Of a DNA stretch of 64,000 nt, positions 1 through 13,330 are shown piece by piece. Positions within the stretch are counted from its first letter, which is position 1. Each line of letters opens with the position of its first letter. Below the pieces are notes generated by a model. It searched no databases. It saw nothing but the letters and a program-made list of their open reading frames with translations, and was not told where the DNA came from. The position numbers and the translations under genes were made by a program. Source of the DNA: Branchiostoma floridae (Eukaryota; Chordata; Leptocardii; Amphioxiformes; Branchiostomatidae); NCBI RefSeq assembly GCF_000003815.2, contig NC_049981.1, forward strand, positions 21,025,645-21,089,644. The letters run 5' to 3'.

Positions 1-1928
1 TCACATTATGTACGATCTTCGGACGTACTTCGCGATCGCAGGAAGGTCGGCTGATTTTAAGATCTTAAGATGGTCTTGAGTATTTTTCACCCAAAACTGT
101 CCCCCTCACATATAAGCGAGGCTCGTGCGATCGACGGTGAATAAATCTATGATAATGAACCTCCCATGACCTCTTGCACGCGGACAAGGTAACACAAAAC
201 GTTCCTCAAAAAAGGCAAGAGATCAATAAATGTTGCTTATTTTGTTGTCGGAATCTTTTTAACCAATAAGTGGAATGCGCAGTGGAATGCGCGGGCATAA
301 TATAAATGACACAAGAAAGGAAAGTGTGTCACAAAGCCAGCCTACATACTACCACAGGGGCCACAATGTTAGAATTACCCTCACATTCCCAGAAATTCAA
401 TATTTGTAAACAAAAGGAAGTCGAGCGAACGTCGCCCGAACGTCGCCCGACTAACGGGCGTTCGCCATCCGATTTGCGCTCGATTATCAATAACTATGTC
501 GCCTATCGGTCTTCAATCGTTGGATTGACGCAAGACTATTGACCGATACCCTTGCGAGGTACGCACGATTTGCACGCACGATCTGCGACTCGGTAACGAG
601 CTCTGCGATCTCAGAGATCTCCTGCGACTTGTCACTTATGTTAAGAACATGTTTCGCTGCACCGCGACTATTGTACGACCCCTGAAAATCGCCGGCGATC
701 CCTAAAAATCGTAAGATGATCGTGAGAACACCGGACGTCTTACTCACGAAAATGTCATGTAGAGCTCGTAGACTAGTCTTCCGATCGATTTTCGCCTAAT
801 GTGAGGGGGGTATTACAGCGATATTTACCGACGGCTGCTTTGACTAGCCCGATACATGCATACGAGTGGGCGTCTGTCTTGACAACAAGAAACACAGACT
901 ACCTTCTACGAAAACAACAAAACGATCGACAACCAAGCCCACTGTAAAACAATGACAAAGTATAGAGTTGCACACCTCTATGTTTATGTTTTCTACGTGG
1001 AGTAGTTGGCCTTGTGAGAATGCTGACACCGTTAAAGTACTTGAATACATGTAGCTTTGGAGCAGAACTTTCAGTTACAAATTTTTAGATAAGGGGTTAA
1101 GCTTGCCACCGGTTACAGTGATGCCATGAAAATCATAAGAAATATAGAATTTGCAGCATTCTAACGACTTTTACTGTAGAATACATCCACACCCTCCGTT
1201 ATGTAAGTGCGATGTTCCTGTCATGTAAGTACTATTTACGTCTATGTACTAGTATTTTACCTTAATTGCTTAAACTGATACGTCAGTGTATCAGCATCTC
1301 CCTTCGCCATTGTGAGATAAAACGTAATGCTACACTCGACTTTCTTTTTATCTGTAAGGTTACGTAACATACATTCCATTCTTTTCAGAAAACCGTTAAA
1401 CAGATAATACTAAAAATGACGAACGAAAAACAAGTATAATCCTCACCTTTACTGGACGAGACGTTTTGGAACTCTGAAATCCTTGACTCGACGCTATTTG
1501 GTTTCCTGGGGAGTTCTTCCAGGGAGTGGCCTCGACAAGCTGACAATCAAGAAATACCTTTACGGTCACCTTTTCAGGAAAATATGTTCAGACTTTCAAC
1601 TAGGTGGGAGGATTCTTTCTGTCGTATGTTTTGTTGACATTTCCTTTCAAACCACCCGTTTCTTCGTAACAACATAGGTGCTGCCGAACTGTCCATGTAC
1701 AGTTAGTTTACTTTTATGCATTTCTTTGTGTAACACATACGGTGCATGCATGACTGGTGCGTCTATTGACAACGTAATCCGTTCATTCTGGGCAGTCTTT
1801 TTTTCACGTTAAGAGGGGATACGCCTCTATATGGTTCAATTACCGCCTGCCCAATTACACACATGCACCGCCACCATTCAGTTAGGCACATCGTAATGTG
1901 TTCCCATATCCTAACCATGGCAAAAAAC
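1..1928. other. No gene seen; possible degraded inverted-repeat element at 101-810
   Basis: ccccctcacat at 101 is mirrored by atgtgagggggg at 799-810, with further similarity inward (cgatcga words). This suggests an old ~700-bp MITE. The rest of this stretch is AT-rich and shows nothing recognisable. Confidence 0.3.
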
Positions 1929-4900
1929 ACACATGTATCGAAAAGAGTATGCGACATTTCTAGTATGAGTGGTTCAACCTTACAATCTTGTAATTGGTTG
2001 TCATCTTCAAAATGTGATAGTCACCTGTCATGTCAATTATTATACAAATGTGGTAAATCGTAATTTGTAAATGACCATGTACACCTCATATTTTAGCAGT
2101 TTGTTAGACTAGTGATTCTAGTACTGTGCGATACTACAATGTAAATGTTCTTACCAACCGTTGGTTCAGAGGGGCAGTCGCCACAGACGTGTTCAGCGAC
2201 TCAAACGTTCCATACAGCTTGTGCTGTACCTTAGCCGACCTGCTTTAACGTATATACTGAACCCATAACTTGATCAGGTTTAAGGAGAAGTACATTTATT
2301 CAACACACGGCTACAAAGCACGAAGTGTAGGTAGTTGAAACTTTGTCCAACTTTCTGAAACGGTACACCTTGGGTCTTTGTAAGTACACTGACCCATAAC
2401 AGACACGTGGTTCTCCAGTTCGTCTGCCTATATCATGCGCAGAAACTGATGTGTCAAACGATGAACATTAATTAGTAGGACAAAAGACACACAAGTGTAA
2501 ATCTCACCAAACATTCAAGTCTAAACATATCGTGGCACCGTTTCGTAACTTAGAATAACAGGTCTCATCCAAGAGTAACGTGTAGTACCACGTCTGGCCG
2601 CCACGAGTCGATTTTATAAAGCGACCGCTGAACTGCAATCTAAAGGATCTCTGTAAGAATTTGACAACCATAAATGTTCACGTACATATCACACATGAGT
2701 TTGAATACATGATTAAATTATTGTGTCAACTTCAACATTTCAGTGTCTGAACACAAGACAAACTGCAAACACCAAGAATTACTGATTTTTCTGCTGTGTT
2801 TCTTTCTGATTCAGCGAATGGATGGCAAACATGTAAATCAAAGTAGAAGATACGCTGTTCATTAACGCATGCTACACTTGATTGAAGAGCATGACAGGTA
2901 ATATTGTAAGTAATATTGGCAAAGCAAGATTACAAAGATGAATAAGTGTGAATATATGTTTTACACCTATTTATCTTATTTCATTCACATTTGTATAACT
3001 ATATTTGGAAATACGCTTAAAATCATGAAATAAGAACAATAACGTTAACTAAACTAACAATCACTAAAGCAACATGCAAATCGAATATATCAAATGAACA
3101 AAACAATCAACAAAGCTATTTTCCCCAAGCGTCTGTGACAAAACGGCGATAGCGTATAAAACTACAGAAATACAGCACCAACAGCAATGTCATGATCATA
3201 GAACGCTTGATAAATTCTCATTGCCACTACAGGAACCCTTCGACAAGAATGTTACCATGGTCCGTTATTTCCGAAATAATGAGAAAATTGATTCAAAAAT
3301 GCAAATACAATCATCTGTCGTCATAACCATACCGATGATATTAAGGTATTCCAGTCCATGCAATATGCTCGTGATGATTCCAAGCCATGCAATATGCACT
3401 TCAACACAAACTTAGAGATTGTTACTAGCTGGGCTCTACGGCTTGGCAACTTTTCTCTGCCGCGGAGCGAACAGCACGTGACGCTGTAGGTTCTTCCAAC
3501 GCCGTTTCCCGGCAGATTTTGCAGGCTTCAGGTTGTTCTTTGCGATGTACGTCCGCAGGAACGCTCGAGCACCGGTGGCTCCTCGCTGTCCATGCAGAGA
3601 AAATGTTCATCGTCTCATACGAAATTCTCTAAAGAAATGTTCATAGGTTCTCTTATGCTAGAATTATACATGTAGGTACGATAATTGAGCATGCTATGTT
3701 GAGACGAAAATACGAACTGGAAAATCAGCATTTGCAAGCAAATACATAAATGTTTATCTTCACGCAGTCTAACCTAAATACTGATACTGATATATTCTAT
3801 ATATATATATATATATATATATGACTGACCACCCACGCCAGCTCTGTCCTGCCACTCGCTACATAATGAAATCGAACATCACAGGGTGTCTGCTACACCT
3901 CCCATGACCACGTACGGTAACAGCTTTCTGGTCCAGGTCTTTGACGTTATTTGTTTGGAACGTAAGGAAGAAGAAGAAATTAACAGAAAATATTATGCCG
4001 GATTCCCTTCCGTGAAGGTAAGAAAAGTAATGATGTATTGCTAAGTTTACCTGAAAGAGGAACATCTTATCCTCGTTCTCCAGCTCGAATTCAGTTGTCT
4101 TCACATAGTCACTGTCCACTCCAATGGTCCTCTCCATGTCGTCAACCTGAGACAAAGTCAACCATGGATTCCAGTCAGTTGGATGACAGTGAAAGGTGGT
4201 TGTCATATAGTCATGTTGACAAGAATGCAATCGATAGTTACCACATACATGTATATTGCCAATGTGTGTATTTAAAACTCGTTCATGACTAAACGATCAA
4301 TTAACTGTTCATCATAGTCATGAGACTAAGATGGAAGGGAGTCACTTTTGTGTATCCGGAGAAAAAGCTAAGTACGTCTCGATAGATTGTGATGATATTT
4401 GATACGTGTGTAGTGTTCAAGACCTGGAGTTCAGGGTCGACTTAAGTCCCCAGGTGGCTGACCTTGGTAGTGCAGCAGAACGTCCAGTTTTTGTATCTTT
4501 TATCACGGACATGCTGCGGTCTGGTTATTAGAAATTTCAAAAGACTATCCGACATTATCATTGAGTGTAATTATAAAGGAAGAAGAACACACAATGCTGA
4601 ATGTTTGCATACACCAATGTATCAACCCAGAACATTTCAGACAATACCAGATTCGAAGCAAGCGCTACTTACAATGCTAGTTCGTATGGTTCGTATAATG
4701 ATTTATTCCAAGGATTTTAGACCTTTAGTTGTTTCTAAGTTTCGCTACGCACCTTGCTGTACACTTTCTTCCCGAGGAATCCGAGGAGATCCATGTACTT
4801 CAGGGTGTAGTCCGTGAGACTGGAGACGTGCTGCCTCTTCTCCTCCATACTCCGGGTCAGCCAGCTGAAGCCTCTGTTGGTAAAGAACTGGTGAACCTCC

Positions 4901-5299
4901 TGGAAGGTCAGCTTTGTAGAAGAATCAAACATCTCAGTTAATAAAACAATACTGGCAAGCTTGTATCTTCAGTCAGACACACCTCGAAACTATGGGATTG
5001 CTTCAAACATTGGTTGAAGCTCATAGTATGTCGTCTCTGGCTGAAAATAAACAAAAAATAAACATACTAAAGCATGTAAATAAAGTATGCAAAATCCACG
5101 GTGAAAATCACAGACCTCTCCATCTTTGTTAGCGTCCATTTGATCGAAGAGTTGGTCTACGGAGTATGCTTCCCCAAAGAGCTTCTCCTTTTCTTTATCA
5201 GTCAGAGAATTCTTTCCTGCCTGTGGGCAGAAAATAAGTTTGACATGACGAAACATTTGTCTATCTCTATTCACACTGCGCGATCATTGATCGTCCGAT
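1929..5299. repeat. Segmental duplication, copy A (3' part of the patatin gene plus downstream DNA)
   Basis: This ~3.4 kb block matches 13331-16565 in the same orientation. The match is clear in exons (for example 4753-4911 against 16025-16183) and in noncoding DNA (for example 2160-2340 against 13495-13690). Homology fades just after 5299 with the shared word cgcgatcattg. The left limit near 1929 is approximate. The part below 3436 holds no recognisable gene. Confidence 0.85.
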
Positions 5300-8200
5300 A
5301 TCACGTGATCAACTAACACCATATAAAGCTATATAAAGCATGCATACGACGGCGCGGATAATTTATGCTGCAATTCTAGCAAGGTGGGGTGTGCAGTGTG
5401 GGCGGGACCATGCAGTGTGGGCGGGAAGCCTGACTGGGCGGGCAGGGTGGCAGGAGGAGAATGAACAGCTTCTTTCCATCCACCGAACCTCTCCTGTTAA
5501 TGTTACGGTTACATTTGCACTATTTCCCGTAGGGCCTGCAGCCCCGGCCGGGCCCCGAAGCCACAACTTTGTCCCGGTGGACTGCCGCTACCGAGGGGAT
5601 AACTCTCAGTGTGCTCTATATTAGCGGATGGCGCCTATTTGTTTACAGGGTCCCCGGTTGATTTTAACTCAAGTTAAAATAAACCCGGGGCCCAGCCGAG
5701 TACAAAATAACCCGAAAGCCACAGGGTGTCCCGTGGGGCTACGTAGGGGTCACTCCCGAAATGCAAAAGAAACATCCCGTTAACTACCCGACGGGGCCCC
5801 TTTTTGTGACCGAAGCGTAGGTTAAACCCATATGCATCTGCAGGGCCTCAGCTTCCACCGCGCGACTTCGGCACTCCTCCACAACTAACGAAGATGATCC
5901 GATGATTGTCAATGTGGATAATTCACAAATGTCACCGCACACCACTGAAATTCTTTCTTCCCGCTTCGAGTCTTTTCTTTGCTCTAACTCGATAATTATA
6001 TCTTGATATTCAAGCGTATATAAATCATTAAAGAATATTTTCTACTGTTATATGTTCACGAAAGCTATGGGACATCCCAATCTTCACAGATACCTCTGCT
6101 AAAGCCCCGTGTAGTTCCTCCCTACTGACAGTTGAGGTGTGGTCTTTGTTCTGGGCCTTCAGAATTGTCAGAAACTTGTCGATGAGGCCCCGGATTTTCT
6201 TCCTGTTCTCCATGGCCTCGACTGTCTCAACGGTCCTCTTGTCTTGGTACTCCCTGTATACATTGGCAAATTTTGTATTGAAATTTACTTCCGTACTAGT
6301 CTTTACTTAAGACTTCATATCAGAAAAAAGAAACAAGAGTTTCTTTCTGCGTATTCTTAAGCTTGTATAGCGAAAGAACATGGCTCACCTGGCTGCCTTG
6401 GTGTCAGGCCTCTTTTTCTCATACAGTCTTTCTTCCTGCGTTAGACGATCACAGAGAACTTGCTGGTGCTGCTCAATGTCGTCATCGGAATACTGGAAAA
6501 AGAGACATTGCATATCACAAGATAGTACCAAAATCATGAACCGTACAGACCATTTAGTAGGTATGCAACACTCCATCAGCTAACAAGCATCCATGTCGTA
6601 CTTCGTAAGTGACACAGACAAGTCTAATGTGAACAAGCATATTTATGGTTCCGAGTACGCATGTGCAGCGACAAGAATTGTGGGTAATATGTCAAAGGTG
6701 AAGGGCCCTGAGACATAACCAAAGCACGTCCGGACTTTGTTATGCAAATCTAGACAATGGTGGAGACAGGAACTGTTCAAGTCAGAGTTCTTCACCTTTG
6801 ACATATTACCCACAAATCCTCTGGCTGCACATGCGTACCCGGAACCATGAGTGTGCTTATTGACACGTACCAACATGAGTCCGATCGTTTTCGGGTTGAC
6901 GGGCTCGAAGCGGTTAGAACGGTGGAAGCTCCTACTGAGATGGGCAAGGTCATCAAGTCTATGGAAGAACGAGTCCTCTTCCCCCATGGAGAGCCACCAG
7001 CCTAGACAACAAACAGATTCACAGGATCTTTCAATTCAAAAAGACCTCAGACAATTATGGATGTTTTCGTCAACAGAAAAAGTGAATCGTATCACCGGAT
7101 GTCTTAAATTAATTTTTTCATCATGCTGTTACAATTGTAGTAGCGCTAATTCACTTTTATCCGCGGGGTAACCTATATCCGTTGTTTTTATAACTGGGTA
7201 TTTAGGGATATCAAGTCGATGGACGGTGATTTCCTATTGCGTTATTTCGACAATATTGGACTTGATATCACTAAATATCATGTTTAAAAATAGACGAATA
7301 TAGTGAATTATCACCTTACTTCGAAGACAGATAATGTTCAGATGCATTTTGAGTTGCACAACCTTACGACATGGGATACACCTACCATCGAAGGCGTGTA
7401 TTGGGTAGTTACAGATCACACCCCCATCAACGTAGTAATCCTGGTTGCCATGGTAGCCATTCAACACTGGCTGGAACAGTCCTGGTCAAATACAATCAAA
7501 GACCATGATATTTAAGGATTAGTTTAGAGCCAAAGAATCATCTTCTACTCAATCGCTGTGAATCTCTTTTTCGAGCAAAGTTCATGTCAGATAGTGAAGA
7601 CGGCATTCTTGGAGCTTTAGGTGGAAAAAAAACACATTTATATTTCCACTTGTAGGAACGTGTATATTTGGAGAGAATTTGACATCTGATAACAAAAAGA
7701 CGACGCCCAAACCTGGAATGGACATGGACATCCTGACAGCCTTGCGGATGGAGAAGTTCGGGGTGGTCTTGACGTGGAAGTATTCTTCTGTCATCTGGTC
7801 CAAGTTCGTCACCACAATGCAGAGTTCTATTCCACTCATGTTGTACAGCTGAAACACAAGGCTGCTCATTTCATTTTTCTACCTCGCTGGCTATGGTTTT
7901 GTGTAAATAGACAAACAAAAATACTGGCAGTAACAAGGCAGTGGTAATAGACTGGCCAACCCTACGTATTACTTACCATAGCAGTCATTCCAACCAGAAA
8001 AAGACATTATACTTCTAAGTCACAACAACAATAGCCATGCCTGCTTAAAGGTGATATCTGGGTTCCCGGGGCGGCCATCTTTACGGGTGAACTTCTCCAG
8101 GATGCCTCCAAAGAACGTAGAGAATCCGTCTCCAGTTTCCCACCCATACCGCCAGTACAGATTGACGGGTTTGACCAGGGTCTGTAGGTAGCCTCCTGTA

Positions 8201-9235
8201 TAGATACGTGCATTTGTACAGGTAATAAAAGTTGGCATGTCCCTGTAGCTCAACTGGTAGAAGCCTCACAGTTAAGCTCCTGGTTCAAAGTAGCTTCTAG
8301 CTGAGAGACCCCAGTTCAATCTTGGGAAGGGCTTTTCGGTTGGGGCTTCGCTTGTCTTTCAGCAAGGTTAAAGGGAAAGGGTAGCAACTCCTCCCTGTAA
8401 AAATATGCCCTGCTATTCAGACAGCAAGAAAACCTACGTCACTGGGCACTACAAGGGTCCGGATGAACAAGTGACTATACATCCTCAGCAATATATCAAT
8501 CATTGTGAATGACATCATGGGCGGATATGGTCTATGTTAGATACTGCACAGGGGTGTATGGATCGATTGCCGTCTAGTAGTGGAATGGGGCCATATTGAG
8601 TAGGTGTGCAATCAACAACGGCAGTTCCTTCTACGTCATCCAAGTTTTAAACTGGTAAATAGTGGTTCAAGGGAGGCAAATACACGCAGTATGTACTTGT
8701 ACATACCGGAGAGGAGAATCTTGCCCAGATCCACCTCAGCCTGCTCTGCCACATCCGCGCAGCTGAGTCCCAGCGCCACGAACGTGGCAGTGATGGCTCC
8801 CGCACTCACACCGGCAACTCTTTTGATGTTCTGGAGGATTCCTGCAGTCTCCAGGACCTGAGAATAGGGGATATAAAAGACTGTTCATGCGCAGCTGTGT
8901 TAGGTTTAAAGGCTTTGGTTATTATGTAGGATATGAGAGCAGATTTATATTGAAAATCACTTGAAGACAGACGAAAGACATACAGCAACAAATGCAATGT
9001 TATTGTTTAACCTCTGGAAAACTCTGGTTGAGATATTCTGCATATAACTTTTAGCAGAAACTTAGATGATATTTACCCGCAGCGCTCCAACATAAGCCAC
9101 TCCTCTGGCCCCACCTCCCTCTATAACCAGGTTCTCGAACGGAAAGTCATAGTTTCCAAAGTCCTTGTCCTTTGGGTCGTCTACATCTGTCACGTCCAAT
9201 GGTGCCTTCTCTTCTTGTGAGTAGAAATTCCCCAT
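3436..9235 (-). CDS. Patatin-like phospholipase with EF-hand-like region, 13 exons, complete
   Basis: Exons 5'->3' on the minus strand: 9235-9077, 8857-8707, 8195-8041, 7848-7713, 7481-7386, 7001-6871, 6492-6389, 6253-6094, 5220-5116, 5036-4983, 4911-4753, 4146-4051, 3585-3436. Phases agree at every junction and give 551 aa. Visible motifs: an oxyanion-hole loop GGGARG at ~40-45, nucleophile elbow GVSAG with Ser71, and DGG with Asp219. These form the Ser-Asp dyad of patatin lipid acyl hydrolases. The start MGNFYSQ fits an N-myristoylation signal (Gly2, Ser6), so membrane tethering is inferred. Residues ~312-470 hold EF-hand-like segments, including a loop starting DANKDG at ~393. The C-terminus FLFQRGATGARAFLRTY resembles the usual patatin end and is followed by a very basic tail. 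Intron 3 needs a GC donor. An alternative last exon at 3938-3879 is also in phase but fits the family less well. Substrate is unknown. Confidence 0.87.
5520..5830. repeat. GC-rich repeat element in patatin intron
   Basis: It lies between exons 8 and 9 of the patatin gene. It begins near cggccgggccccg and ends near cccgacggggcccc, and shares a 20-bp word with 21455-21680. Confidence 0.45.
8238..8520 (+). repeat. tRNA-derived SINE, copy 1 (patatin intron 2)
   Basis: An A box TAGCTCAACTGG at 8246-8257 and a B-box-like AGTTCAATC downstream mark a pol III tRNA-type head. The tail matches the copy at 9322-9542 (cactacaagggtc / cactacaatggtc). Confidence 0.7.
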
Positions 9236-9321
9236 CCTAAGTGTGAGGGAAACAGGCAGTCCATTCATAAGAATTTGTCCGATTTTAGACCTCATTTCAA
9301 ACACACTGTTTTTATTGCCAA

Positions 9322-9542
9322 AATGTCTCTGTAGCTCAACTGGTAGCAGCCTCACATCTGAGGACCTGGTAACTGGTTTCTGACCCCGGTTCAATCTTGA
9401 GTACGGCATTTCGGTTTGGGCAGTAACCGCCAGGACTCAGGAGGGACGTAAAATGTAACGTTAAAATGCAACCACTACCTTTAAACACTGTGTGCAACTA
9501 TGTGCCGGCCACTAAGCACTACAATGGTCTGAACGAATGAAC
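9322..9542 (+). repeat. tRNA-derived SINE, copy 2 (upstream of patatin exon 1)
   Basis: The same A box TAGCTCAACTGG occurs at 9332-9343, followed by GGTTCAATC and a body related to the 8238-8520 copy. It lies ~90 bp upstream of the patatin ATG, on the opposite strand to the gene. Confidence 0.7.
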
Positions 9543-10270
9543 GTTGCTATTTGGGATCGATGCTACGTATTTGCGGTGCTGCTTCTATGCACCAAAATAA
9601 TTTACCGTAAATTGGCGACAGTGGAATGGTTTGCCTGGGATTTCTTGAACTTTCCTTATTGCGCAGTGGTTTTGCGCATGTTCCGGGTTCAGTGGTTAAA
9701 TTCAAAACCTTCTTAACCTTAACCTTCACCGTATTCAATGCACCAAAGTGTGCTATTCTGAGCAAGCAAAATTTATGTCACATTTTCTGCCTAAGAAAGC
9801 TAAGTTGCTTGGATACAATAACGGTGGTAGATTTTGAGCTAACTGTTTTACCAGTTCGAAGAAGTGCAAGGCAAGTACCAGATGCATGTACGTGCCATTG
9901 TTTGCCCAAATGGGCGAAACGGACCGGCACGTTTTGCAGTTTGCCTGAGCAAAAAATTAACTAAAGGTCGTGTCAAACTTTTCGGTGCTCTGGAACAATG
10001 GAGAGCCTTTTGTAAACACTACTAACTCCTACTTAGGACCCCACAGAAACAAGACACATTCTATCACGCGTGCACTGAGAATTCCTGCGCTCGGCCCTAC
10101 ATGTCATTAACGTTACATGTCTGTCTACGTCGAGGGTTGTTTTTTTTCTCCGCTCTGAATACGTACCATATATGCAGGCTATACGCATATGTAACTCACA
10201 AGCACGCCGGTGCGACTCTATGATATGAGATCGTACAGGGGCCTAATCATTCATACGAAATTTTCGGATG

Positions 10271-10390
10271 TACATATGAGTTTTACGGAATACATACAAG
10301 TTGAACGGAATACATACGAGTTTTACGGAATACATACGAGTTTTACGGAATACATACGATTTTTACGGAATGCATACGAGTTCTGCTGAA
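10271..10390. repeat. Six-unit 20-bp tandem repeat inside a possible MITE
   Basis: The unit tacatacgagttttacggaa repeats with exact 20-bp spacing, six times. The flanks at ~10237 (ggggcctaatcattcatacg) and ~10550 look like imperfect inverted ends, both carrying nattnatacga-type words. A MITE with subterminal repeats is likely. Confidence 0.6.
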
Positions 10391-12209
10391 TACATACGAA
10401 ATTCAGTAGTAAAGCAATTCTCACGATCCACTACTGAAACATACGAATTGTGAGGAATTCTTAACGAATTCAAAGTTACTAGTAGTAAGGATCGTATATT
10501 TATTCCATAAAAGTCGTATCAATTCCGTAAATTCGTATTAATACTTAGGCACCACCCCTACATACGTACAGGATCACTGCGCTGATACTCTTACGTTGAC
10601 TGAATCCGGGGCAGCACTTCCAGTGACTGTGGTCAACTCTACAGCCGCGATGCTAGCCAGGTTCTGCTGTGCTGTACCACCGCGTCAGTTCTGGCCCGGG
10701 TGCATGCAGGTGTAATCTTAGGTTCTTGGCCTTAAGCTTGTTAGGTAATGGTTGTGGCATGGGAGTCGGGCGTTCCATTACCACAACCAGGGGCGTGACT
10801 GCTTACTTCGCATGCGCCTCGAAACGCCAACAACAAGTTCTTGTGTGGCATGTTTACACTACATGCTACTTGGGGGAGCTGACTCGGCAAACCGGGCCAG
10901 ATTCAAAAGTTCATAGGAAGTACGCCAACCTTTTTCTCATTGCAACGTGGCATGAAATCAATCTTTATGACATAACACGAGCACCTCACAAGACCGTGGA
11001 CAACTTGGACTGACGTTCCTTCAACAAACTCTCAATAAGCCCAACTATAGTCTGCAAAAAAACTGGAATGGCGTCAGAAATTCTTGGAGTGGGCGCAAAC
11101 GGGCGCACATCTAGTAAGATCCGGCGCCCATCTAAACCCGGCTGGACAGCCTGGAATGACTTTTTTCAGCAATCTGCAATGTTGGGTGCAGGTCAAATTC
11201 TAGAGAAAGCTGTGGAGGACGGGAACTTCCGGCGCAAAATGATAATGGTGAAATGAGGGACTGAGCCACGAAAGTCTAACAATCCGCACGAGGCCGGGTT
11301 CAAAAGTTTATTGGAGATATGCCATCTACTCTTTTCTGGGAAAGCCGGAAAAGGCGTTATGAACAAGGGAAGTGAACAAATCTTAATCTCTGAGCAGATC
11401 TCTACTTGGGCTCAAGGGGAATATCAAGCCTGTTACTAATGTCCAGTTGGGGCAAATTAATGGAGATTGCTTGATATTGCTTAATAGGCCTACTGTAGTA
11501 AATGGAGATTGCTAGCCGGATTGATATCGCTATCCTCAGTAGTGATCTGCTCGGAGATTAAACTAAGTTCGCTAAGTCCCTTCTAACACCCAGCCAGTAC
11601 CGTCACCTCCTGCCACTGGACAGACTTGGACTTGGTTCATTGTAGAACAGAGCGATATAGAACAGCGCCGTCCCATATATGGCACGTTTGATCAACACAT
11701 AGTCCAACAATGTAAACTGTTGTTGTAAATAGTTCTGATTTACTTTTAACGACGGTGTTACGTATTAATGGTTTGCATTTCAAATTGTAATAAGCTGTAT
11801 ACTTCGCATTTGTTAATCCTATAATCATGTTTGTGTAAAATAATGTACAAAAAGACTGTCAACCAGTGCAATTCAGCCCTTCGGGCTGCAAGACCGCTTT
11901 TAATTTATCATATTTGTTGAATAAACCAGTCTACTAAACAAAGACGCGTGGGCGCTAGGCCGGTATCCACATGACTCGTGGGCGATTGATAGCCGACTCA
12001 TCAGTTGAGCGATGGCACATTAACAAAACCGGCCTCTGAGGACAGGTTCAAAATCCAATCGGAAGTACGCCAACTATTTTCTAAGAAAGCCGGAAAAGAC
12101 GACAGGAAGCAGTAAAGAAAGTGTACAACAACTATATAGTATTTGTAACAGTGGGGTTGGGAGGGAGGGGGCTAAGTAGCGTCAAACTACCGCGTGAATC
12201 GGCTGATCA

Positions 12210-12280
12210 GCCTTTCTAGCGCAGTGGTTTCGCTGCTTGTTTGTAATCTGCCGACCCGGGTTCGATCCCGGGTGTCGGCA
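12210..12280 (+). repeat. tRNA-like pseudogene or SINE head
   Basis: TAGCGCAGTGG is an A box and GGGTTCGATCCC a B box; AGCG/CGCT can form a D stem. The acceptor 5' strand does not pair with its 3' partner, so a functional tRNA is unlikely. The 3' part (12249-12280) forms a near-perfect hairpin. Confidence 0.5.
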
Positions 12281-13330
12281 TATTTCTTTGTTTCTGTTCC
12301 TACTCGCCCCTCTAATTTCTGCATATTCACCAGTTTGTCTGTGAATATCTAGTAAATATGTTTGTCTCAGAAAAACACATTTTTTGCAGGGCTGCATGTT
12401 TGTACAACCAGGATTTCAAGAGAATACGTATATTATTCGCAAAGTGATAGTTACTCAAGCAACTGGATAGAAATTGGAAACGGCCAGACGTTTCAGACAG
12501 GATCCGCTGTCTTTAGTCAGTGGCTGGACACTAAACATTAGGATTTACCAAACTCTGAATTGATATCTTAAAGAGCTGAAGACAATTCTAGGATGGTTCA
12601 TTACAAACTAAGTCAAGACAGGGTGATTTGCGTTCTTGATAGGAGCCTGAATGTCTAACCTTCATCGACGTAGATTATATCTTACTTGTGACGTCCACCG
12701 TAAGAGCGTAGGTACCAGAAATGAATTGCTGTGAGCAGGGCTTAGTATATTTTCCCGCATATGCTAATCAGGGTTGAACTGTTGTTGAACTTTATTCGGT
12801 ACGATGTATGTTTGAAACATGGCGCCCGTAACTGATCGAGTGAGAAATGTCAACAAACGCTCGGTGTCAACAAGTTCAACAATAAGCACCTGTCAAACCA
12901 GTCCACAAATCAGACATATAAGGCTGTGTAATACAAACTCTCACGGAGCCCCCGGCCCCGCAAAACTTCAGGCCTGTTGAGAAGCTTGTTCCTGCCTAAC
13001 AATGTGTAACTGCATACATGTAGACTGTAAAATGTAGGTAAAGGTAAAGACGGTCCCATAGCCTTTTTTTAAGGCATTAGGGGTTGTTATCCCGTGCCTA
13101 ATGGCCACGGTATTCGGGGGGGAGTCCAACCGAAGTCAGGTACCCATAAAGTCGTGTGAAGTGCCTTTCCCAAGACCACAAGTTCGGGAGCATGCATGAG
13201 TATGAACCCAGGATCTCCAGCTTCTAGGCCAAACCTCCTGAAGTTATGCCACACGACCTAATCCCAGATGTTTAGATTTGATTAGACTTTGCTCAGGGGT
13301 AAATGAGTACCTAGCTCCGGTTAGAGACTC

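Larger units (their letters stand above)
9543..13330. other. Gene-free stretch with dispersed repeats
   Basis: No coding exon was recognised. A short family sharing ggttcaaaa, acgccaac and gaaagccggaaaag recurs near 10900, 11290 and 12030. A 20-bp tandem repeat (10271-10390) and a tRNA-like fold (12210-12280) are listed separately. A SINE-like block in minus orientation at about 13030-13260 contains cttgggaaaggcacttcaca. Confidence 0.5.

Noticed and set aside
3879-3938. In-phase alternative last exon (RKLLPYVVMGGVADTL) for the patatin gene
   Set aside because: The exon at 3436-3585 gives a family-typical C-terminus and has a better pyrimidine tract; this one is kept only as an alternative.
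10669-11013. 114-codon plus-strand frame
   Set aside because: It has no motif, and its end overlaps a dispersed repeat that recurs at ~11290 and ~12030.
12210-12280. Functional tRNA gene
   Set aside because: A and B boxes are present but the acceptor stem does not pair.
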